Assembly: GCA_905250885.1 (NCBI GenBank)
Contig: CAJNOQ010000541.1
Coordinates: 1 to 47,392, forward strand
Direction of reading: 5' to 3'
Origin: Didymodactylos carnosus
Lineage: Eukaryota > Rotifera > Eurotatoria > Philodinida > Philodinidae
Length of the DNA: 47,392 bases
Of this stretch, positions 36,424 through 44,759 are shown piece by piece. The notes under the pieces were generated by a model. That model did not search any database and was not told the DNA's origin. It saw nothing but the letters and a program-made list of their open reading frames with translations. The position numbers and the translations under genes were made by a program. Every line of letters begins with the position of its first letter. Within the stretch, counting starts at the first letter, position 1.

Positions 36424-39279
36424 TCAGAAGTGGTTTGTTGAAGGAGACTTGAATGGTTTTTCGATTATATTCATTGATAACTCAGCCACTGATGTTGTGA
36501 ATTTTCGATAATTTTCGCTTTTAGTGTGCAAATATTTAAAGATGAAATCACACGAGATACAGCCTAATGCCATAAAACTGATACCAGATCCTATAATAAC
36601 AACCATACAGTATTCCGGTGTGACTCAGTATAACTTCTACCTGTAGCCATAAATGTATTCAGTATGTCGAATTTTCCGCTTTGACCGCTAGTTGTGATAA
36701 CGAACCTAATTCCATACACTTTTACAGACTGACGATATGTTCCATTTGAGTTATATGTTTCCTTCACATAGCTAACATAGAAAAATAAAACCAATATAGC
36801 ATTTTGTTTTAAGACAAAAACTAACCGAAAATTGATTCCTGGAGATAGTTGCTTTGGTGCGCTGTCTAACAGGCGAAATTCGTATGTTGGAAAACAATTT
36901 TGTTCGTTAAAATCAAAATTACAATTCCAAACTTGTCCAATTTCGATAAGTCCACCCTAAAACGGAAACCAGCAAAGATTTCTGTAGGAACTAACCATAC
37001 TAATTGTTCTAGAATTCAATTCGTTACAATATAATTTTCTGAAAAGTATGTAAACCACAGATGTAAAATTTTGTTCTGATTTCGCAAGACTTTTTTTTGT
37101 CAAGAATTTCTAATTTCGACAAAATCCAATTCTTACGATTATTTTCAGCTAATTTTATCATCTATTCAAGGATATTTTGACACGAATACGCTTTGTCTAT
37201 CTTCTCTAACAGGCGCTAATCTATAGATTAAGTTAGGGTTATAACATCAGATTTGTAATAGATTAGACAAAAAGTCACATAATTCCCACTTTTAATCGGC
37301 ATATCGCGGATAGAAAAGTAAAGTTCTTGTAGAGTTGGGGAAAAGTGCTTTTTCGTATTCAGCACACTCGATAATCCAGAAGATTTTCTATTTTTAGGGA
37401 GACGTATTGTTAAGTATTTAAGAAAAATTTTGAAACTAATATTATTTCCTCGCAGAAATTCTTTTTCGTCATTTTATTTGGGAAACTTTCCTAAACTTTT
37501 GGCAATCTGTCTCGCGAAAAACAGAAAATCCTGTGGATTATCGAGTGTGCTGAATACGAAAAAGCACTTTTTCACAACTCTTCATGAACTTTAGTTTTTG
37601 CTTCGCATTGATATGACATTAATATACTTAATTTCTATGTCTTTCTGTAAAGTAGTAGAAAAACGTTTAGAGACATTTTGCGTACTTTGATCTATCCTTC
37701 CTACTACGATGTTGGCGGTATATTACGTCAGTTTCGAGTTGAAATAAGAAGAACTCTTACATCTTATATCTAAACGAGAATAAGGATGAAGAAAAGCGTC
37801 ACTCAACAGTATCAAGTTTTGAAAATTTTACACGAAAATTTAAAAACTGACGTTCTTCAAGTCAATCATCCAGAAAAAGTAGTGGTAGGATAGTCAAAGA
37901 TGAAGAACTTCAACTTTTTTCTTAAATTTATTTGGGATTTTTAGTTCAAGTTTTGTAACACTAAGGAAAAAAATTTATCAGTCAGGCGGCTTGTCCAAAC
38001 GTAACGGCATGACATTTTTGACATAGTAATTCTCAATTTTTATAGAAACTATAGGAGGTAGAAGGATGATTCCATCGCCATTTTGTGCAGTTCATGATCC
38101 TCTGTCTCTGAAAAAAGAAATAAGAAAATTTGAGTAATATTTACGGCTGTGAGAAGGAATATTCGGTGCGTGACGGACATGACAGAAAAAGATTCTAAAT
38201 TGCGAATACATCCAATTAAACCCTAATTTTCTGCAAAACTACTTGAGCAAATGGAAACTGTCAACGATTTTTTCAACATGAAGCTTCGTATCATCTTCAT
38301 GTAATATTATACTTGCCTCTTCCAACAATGAATCGTGCTTCTGCTGACTAATTTGACATTCATCAATGATTGTGCTAATGCGAAAAATGGGACAATATCG
38401 ATTACTTCTTGAGTTATATACACAGCTAAAATTTGTGTCTGATCGAATATTTCTCCTAAAATATTTCAGAGAAAGAATTATAATATATATTCTTCAATGA
38501 ACTTGATTACTCACAAAATTTTGCCGAATTCATTGAATGCTACAGTCGATTTAATAAAAACTGTCAAACGAGCTAGGTTACTCGCATTAATATGGTTTTC
38601 GCTACATAGAATGAAATAACTATTCATTGATCGAAATGGGTTCAACACCTCTCAAAAACTTACATTTCTGTATTGTTATTTGTGTAATTAATATCATATG
38701 GAGCAAACATTTCACGAGTTACAATGAAAAAAGCATTATTCTCCTAAAATATTTTCCAGTGAAATGTCAAGGAAATATTTCGTTTTTCGGTACCTTACCG
38801 TTGGTGGAAAAGAGTGTAGAGTGGCATCCCATATATCAGTGTCCATACCTAAATAAATACTTACAAACTTTATTGAACTTCTTCAATTTAAAATCACTTA
38901 TTCAGAATTTTCGGTAGTAGTAGTAGTAGTCATTCTCATAATCGACACAGGTGTCACAGGAACAGAAAAAAACTTGGAACTACGAGATGCATCTACCCTC
39001 TTGTCCAGTAATATTGTATTTTAATTTTGTAATGGAAATTCCAATTGGCCTTTGTATTTGTTGATAGCCTCTCTTCCAATACAGAATATAACTAGAAGTA
39101 GAAAAAGAATGTGAATAAAAGATCACAACAATTATGCTGACTTACGCAATTGTGTAAGTAAAAACGAGTAGTTGAATGAGTCGATGGACTAATGCTACTT
39201 TGGTATTTGGTACAGAAATTAATTTTACCGTTGTATAAGTTAAAAAGACGGAAGTTAGTAAGGCGGAGACGTTTGCCAT
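36424..39279 (-). CDS. P2X-type ATP-gated cation channel lacking the head domain
   Basis: Nine exons: 39279-39146, 39091-38997, 38848-38799, 38743-38664, 38601-38515, 38455-38317, 36956-36826, 36771-36641, 36590-36424 (1,014 nt, 337 residues, in frame). Membrane channel subunit, normally a trimer opened by extracellular ATP. TM1 is about residues 28-48, followed by the conserved W-K-R-G-Y-Q. ATP-contact positions are all present: K67-x-K69, K137 in LTVFIKS, N237-F-R239 and K256 in VKVYGIRF. Also seen are SCVYN...YCPIF (C160/C170), W-N-C...N-C (C207/C216), SGKFDIL and TM2 near 279-301. The head domain and its six cysteines are absent at the exon 4/5 join (residue 120). Introns are 50-148 nt except intron 6 (1,360 nt), which has a GC donor (GCAAGT). 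P2X proteins are usually 380-470 residues. Confidence 0.92.
37321..37592. mobile_element. Palindromic element inside P2X intron 6
   Basis: 37321-37400 pairs with 37513-37592: AGTGCTTTTTCGTATTCAGC against GCTGAATACGAAAAAGCACT, and CACTCGATAATCCAGAAGAT against the complement. Inner sequences are also partly complementary. Non-coding; a MITE that expanded this intron. Confidence 0.75.
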
Positions 39280-39298
39280 ATCTCAGCCCAATGATCGT

Positions 39299-39300
39299 CT
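39299..39300 (-). promoter_or_regulatory. Splice acceptor 19 nt upstream of the P2X start codon
   Basis: GTTTTTTTTTCTAG ends at 39299 on the minus strand, with ATG at 39279. It is either the end of a 5'-UTR intron or a spliced-leader trans-splice site. The sequence alone cannot tell which. Confidence 0.55.
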
Positions 39301-39779
39301 AGAAAAAAAAACTATTAATTTCGTTTTAAATTGCATAGAACTATGGTAATAAAACAGTTAATCATGTACACATGATGCAACGATTGTAATCGCACAGTGA
39401 GAAAAAAAGAGTGCTGACAAAACATAAAAATACGTGATCAAACAAACAGGAAGACAACATTAAAAGTTCTTTTTCGCAAATAAAAACTAAAAAAACAATT
39501 TTTCATTCCAGTGTCAAAATTTATCTATAGACGATAACTGGCTGACTCTTTCGATTCATTTTAGGATACTCAATCAGATGGGAGTAATAGTTTTCATAAT
39601 GTAAGTTAACTCAGCTAGGTATTAATAATGTTGTTATTACGAAATGCATTGTCAGAGATTATTAAAAAGATTACTACTCTCTCCGTTGTACACTATTATA
39701 ATGAGGACATTTTGTAAATATTTCCGTTTCTGTTTATTTCGATATATAATCCAACTACTTACTTGTTTGGGGGGTATTT

Positions 39780-40275
39780 CGAGTACTCCAAAAATACGTC
39801 TTCGCTAGGCGCTCGCCGAGGACTCGATCCCTCGAAATGATATTTCAGACTGTCGATATAAGCGTTCGAGGGGTTATCGGGTTCAAGCCCATGAGAAAAT
39901 TTCGAACAGTTAAACGGGTAATAGTAAAACATAAAACTTACAAACACCTACAGACAGCACACAGACATCCGCAGATAGCCACTGACGGCTACACACACAA
40001 ACTTGTTATTTTTGGTTGTTCGTGTGTGTCTCCATACTCTCTGTGTAGCCATCAGTGTCTATCTGTGAATATGTGCTGTCTGTAGGTGTCTTCATGTGTT
40101 ACTGTTACCCACAGTTGAACAGAAATGTTCGGGATCCAAGCAACTTCCGATTCCTCATCGCCCAAGGATGTGAAACCGATAACGCCTCGAACGCCTGTAT
40201 AGAAGGTTCGAAGTCTTATTTTTGGAGGGATCCAGCCCTTGGTAAGGACTGACCCCTTGTAGAGTACTCCCTGCA
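39780..40275. repeat. Long fold-back element, ~240-bp arms
   Basis: 39780-40015 pairs with 40016-40275 with little or no loop. Matching blocks include GCGTTCGAGGGGTTATCGGG (39862) against its complement near 40180, and ACACCTACAGACAGCACA (39943) against the complement near 40075. GC-richer than the flanks, about 80% complementary. It lies 500 bp upstream of the P2X gene. Open frames within it are by-products of the palindrome. Confidence 0.75.
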
Positions 40276-41868
40276 CTCCTCGAACAACTTTTCTCGTCTG
40301 CATGGGAATGCGGTGGATGTATAAAAAAAGGTTCAGAACACTGTGACTTCGCATGAAATATGTTGTACAACTACATAGAAAATCAACATAAATCAAAAAC
40401 ATTCACGTAAAATACAACCATAAACTTACTTATGAGCGAGTCTTTGGAATACGATCAAACAGAGTAACAAAAAACAAACATAAGATAATCATAATAGCAA
40501 AGAAGGAAAATAAAAGCTTTACGGTAAATACCAGTGGGTTTGAGGACCAGTTTTAAACGTTTTTTACATTGAGTACTAAGCCTATAAAAAAACACTCAAG
40601 TTGTTCAATATTGTTTCCAGACTTATTAGAATAAAATCGATAGACGTGTAAGTCGTGGATTGAAGTCAACAAAATCGAAACTAATTTATTTAAATAAACG
40701 TACGAAAAAAACCTAAACAGGAAAGCGCGTACAAGAGAGGAATTAAAAATAATCTAAAAGAAGAGCTCACATAAATCTAGCGTTCCCTCGGGTGCTTGAT
40801 TTCGTTCGGTATCGTGACCAAGTTCCGTCTGTTACCACCGGCTTTATTTATATGAATTGGTTTCAGTAATACCAGTCATAAACGATGCTATTAGTTTCTA
40901 GCTTTTTCTTCAACGCAACTTTCAACTCTCGTTTTCCATATAAGTAAGACTTGATTCAAAAATTATAAAATGTTAAACTATTAATTCATGTTCTTGTAAA
41001 GGACAAAATAGATGGGAAATGCTACCTACATTCAAAGATAATAAAACAGTATTTAGTTTAGATATTTATCTAGAAGTGTTAGCTTATTGCATGATCCGAG
41101 ATGATTCTAACGTTATATTGTACTGTACTAAAGGCAATGATTTGCTCAAATTTTAGCGAAAACTAACTCTGTCTAGAATTATAAAAAAAATGAATAGTTT
41201 CTTTTTTTGTTTTGCCCCGTGCATGCACATCAGTAGAGTAAAGAATACCAAAATGGAAGAATGAACGTAAATGGCCTTGTAAGGCCCATCTTTGACATTT
41301 TATAAGATTGTGTTGTGCCTTTTGTTGTTCTCCTTTCTAATGTTCGAAAAAGCAACAAGAAGGGTTAGCTTGACAAACTACAAGACAAAATCACCTCTCA
41401 GACAGACTATCCTAGTGCTTGGAGAATCCATTAAATGTTGCTGACTAAGAGGAAATTCCATCGATTAAAAATCTCAGTCGTTCATTAGTGGTTTTTTTTC
41501 TATTTCAAAATTCTAATTTTATTACCTTTGCTATTGAGTACAACAGCACAAGCTCTAAAGACTAAAGATTCTTTAATGATAAACTCTCACCGTTGGTTTT
41601 TGTAATAATACAATGTCAAAATCTTTCTTTGCCATCATATGGCGGTTAGTAGAGTATTGTTTCTCGATGGGTGATTTTGTAACATGAACAGATTCACTAT
41701 CATCTTTCGTAGTGGAAAGATTTCACATATGTCTCCAGCGACACTTTGATCAACGTTCTAATCGGGATATGCTCTGGGTGATTTAACCTCTTTGTCTAGT
41801 TGGGAGTCGATCCATCGGTGAAAACCGATTTTTTCCAGTTATTTTTAGCGTTCATTTAAGGTGCGTCC
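40276..41868. other. No recognisable gene
   Basis: Short open frames without family resemblance; no inverted or tandem repeat of note. Confidence 0.4.
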
Positions 41869-43020
41869 TCCCATTTAGATTTTCTTTAAGATTTCCCAGT
41901 TTGTAGAGGATACTTTGAATTATATGTTCTGGAGTTTTTCGGCTTGCTCACATTATTTGGCTAAGAAAAAAATTACTTACTAAAAAACATGTTGTTAAAG
42001 TTTTTAGTACAGGGCTACTATTACAAAATTTCTGGACCGTTTCTCTTTCATCATAAAAATTTGGTTCTCATCTAGATCGATAGAGAAATGTGCGGAGAAT
42101 ATTTACTACGGGAAAAGAAGAAAAGACTTTTTCTATTTTCTTTCTGTTAATAACTAATTAGTACTAATTAATGTTAATTTAGTCTTCTCTACTAGCTTAA
42201 AGTCCCATATAAAAAATAACGGCGTAACGAAAAGATTCAATAGAAATGTTTCTGCAAAGCCACAATTCTGCTCATGATTCTCAATTTTCTTCATTAGAAT
42301 TCAACTTTTATACAATAAAAATATCATATTCGAAATCAGGATCAATAAATGAGTCGACCAACGTATATCTTCGTCTTATCCTTTCGACTTTAGTTTTTGC
42401 CGATTTTTTACGTTGAAAAATTAGTAAGGTTTTCATCAAAAAATGAAAATCAAAGAAAATTTTCGAAATACACATTGGTCGACCCAGTTATTGATCCTGA
42501 TGCTGAATTTGCTATTTTTATTGCATATGAGTTGAGTTCTGATGAACAAAATTGAGAATTACGAGCAGAATTGTGGCTTGCAGAAACATTTCTATTGTCA
42601 AGGTACCCTAGGACACTGTTTTCTCTATATTATATATATCAAACTGTAACTTAAGAAATTCTCTATCAGGTGAGGTATTGTTTGAACATTTTTGTTACGC
42701 CGTTATTTTTACATGGGACTTTAAGCTAGTAGAGAAGACTAAATTAACATTAATTAGTACTAATTAGTTATTAACAGAAAGAAAATAGAAAAAGTCTTTT
42801 CTTCTTTTCCCGTAGTAAATATTCTCCGCACATTTCTCTATCGATCCAGATGAGGACCAAATTTTTATGATGAAAGAGGAACGGCCCGGAAATTTTGTAA
42901 TAGTAGCCCTGTACTAAAAACTTTAATAACATGATTTTAAGTAATAAATTTTTTTCTTAGACAATATACTTTAAAGTGTCCTCTACAAACTGGGAAATCT
43001 TAAAGAAAATCTAAATGGGG
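41869..43020. mobile_element. 1.15-kb palindromic element with an insertion in one arm
   Basis: Left arm about 41869-42375 and right arm about 42465-43020 pair almost throughout, from the terminal CCATTTAGATTTTCTTTAAG (41871) inward past TACTAATTAGTTATTAACAG and GTCGACC near the centre. The right arm carries about 97 extra bases (about 42596-42692) absent from the left. The left arm keeps a diverged sequence around 41935-41985. No coding capacity. Probably a fold-back transposon; an intact copy would form a 500-bp hairpin. Confidence 0.8.
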
Positions 43021-44364
43021 GATTCCCTAAAGTTCATTGTTATCTTCAGTTCATGTCGTCAACGTTATATCAGCAGACGGTTTCTATTTCAAAAACTATT
43101 GTTGGAACTAGAGATGTGCAATCTGACCCCTACACGGTCCAACACGAAGTTTCGGTACGGATACGAAGTTGTCGGATACGGGCTCTGTTTTTTTCTAATT
43201 TATCCGAAAATCGGTCGGTTTTACTAGAAAACCCACAAAATTTTAGAGAAAAAATACAAAATTTCAGCTAAAATACGTGAAGTTTTAAAAAGAGTTACTT
43301 GAGAACATAATGATAGTTTGACATCTCCAGCCGAAAACCAAAAGTTTTTAGATGGAAAATGAAAAGAGACCATTCAAAGTCAGGCAACTCGGTGTTCAAC
43401 CAAATTAAGAAAAATATTTTTTTCAGAATAATTAATAGGGAAAACGTAAGATATGGTAAAGTTTTTAGTCGTTTGGAGCCTAGTCTGAAAGGGATTGGAA
43501 CGAGTCTAAGACGGCAAGTTTACATAAAATATCTTCCTATAAAGCTTTGGATTTCTTTTATGGTCATTGAAAACCATCGGACAAGATTTCACTCCACTTT
43601 TCAGTGTGTTTTTTGTTGTTATGCACCATGTCATATCATTCATCGTAAAATTATATTTTTTAAAAGCACTGAAAAATAAAAATTAAACCTTTTCTTTCTT
43701 AGCACGGTAAAAAAAACATTTCATTCAAACTTAGTAATAACTTAGTAATATAGTAATCGTCTTTCATCGAACAAAAAGAAACCCGAGTCCATTTGTCCGA
43801 GTTTCCCGCGTCTTTTGCTAGATGTCTCATGCATGCAGAATGGAAAACAATAATTTCTTTCAAAGTTTACGATGAAGAAACTTTCTTACGCAATACCTCT
43901 CGATACAAAAATTCTTTTATTATACCTGAATGATAGAATTTTTCAAAAGTTTCAAAATGACGAGTATCGGAGTCAACATACAGTGCACTCTGAAACCCTT
44001 TTTATAACTTTTCAACAGAAAAAGATGAAGACTTGTGGTTTCCACAGAAGGCTTCGGACAATTTTTTTGATCAAAAATATCATATGCAGATGGTGTACCT
44101 CATAAATCTTTCAAAAGCTTTTCTTAACAAAGAAAAACTTATCGATATACAAAATCATTTTGAATAACTGGAAGCAGGAAATAGGTACAAAGAAGTTCAA
44201 AATTGTCAAAGCAAGGAATGTATAAGACATGCTCAAATGTACGGTCGCTAAACTGTCGTTCATTCAATCATCGGTTCAATCATGATTTGCCGTCTTGGAC
44301 TGTTGTCGTCGCATTTAGCATCTAGTTTTCTTTTTGAATTTAGCAACATTTAACATTTTTTACC
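43021..44364. other. No established gene; several open frames
   Basis: Plus-strand open frames at 43359-43679 (106 codons) and 43872-44105 resemble nothing I recognise. CTAGAGATGTGCAAT at about 43109 looks like a hAT-type end, but its partner is not seen. Confidence 0.35.
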
Positions 44365-44759
44365 GGTATGCACCAGTTATAAACTGGTATCCACAAAAAA
44401 TTGTTCTAAGTGGCCTATAAAGGATTATACTCAGAGTTGCGCAACCTTTTTGTAGAGAAATGTCTGGACTACAATCCCATATGAGCCGAAAAATTTCAAT
44501 GTTATCTATAATACAAATATGAGCTTTAATAAATTCAGAAAAAAAATCTGTTCGAACAGGGCTTTTTGCTAACTTTAGTGTATTTTAGCATGTTCACATT
44601 TTTGCTAGAATTTATTTCAAATTTTTTTCACAGTCGAATACGCAAGAGCAACATTTCTCTACAAAATGAGAGGTTGCGCAACTCTGAGTGATTCTTTATA
44701 CGCCCCTTATAATAATTTTCGTGGAAGCCCTAACACCAGTTTTTTAATTGGTGCATGCC
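44365..44759. mobile_element. MITE with ~100-bp inverted ends
   Basis: Left arm 44365-44465 (GGTATGCACCAG...ACTCAGAGTTGCGCAACC...TTGTAGAGAAATGT) pairs with 44652-44759. The 190-bp interior is AT-rich and non-coding. Each terminus also contains a small ACCAGT/ACTGGT hairpin. Confidence 0.7.

Noticed and set aside
38602-38663. A hidden exon encoding the P2X head domain
   Set aside because: The intron is only 62 nt, contains no cysteine codons in a useful frame, and both splice sites are good.
38849-38996. A 17-nt intron or frameshift after P2X exon 2 with continued reading into an ACT repeat
   Set aside because: The GTAGAT donor at 38996 and the acceptor at 38849 give the correct phase and homology; the open frame over the TAG/ACT microsatellite is chance.
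39862-39895. tRNA B-box-like GGTTCAAGCCC
   Set aside because: The T-arm does not pair over five bases, no D- or anticodon arm fits, and the sequence belongs to a fold-back repeat.
39759-40402. Several open frames on both strands
   Set aside because: They mirror each other because the region is a palindrome; no domain is seen.
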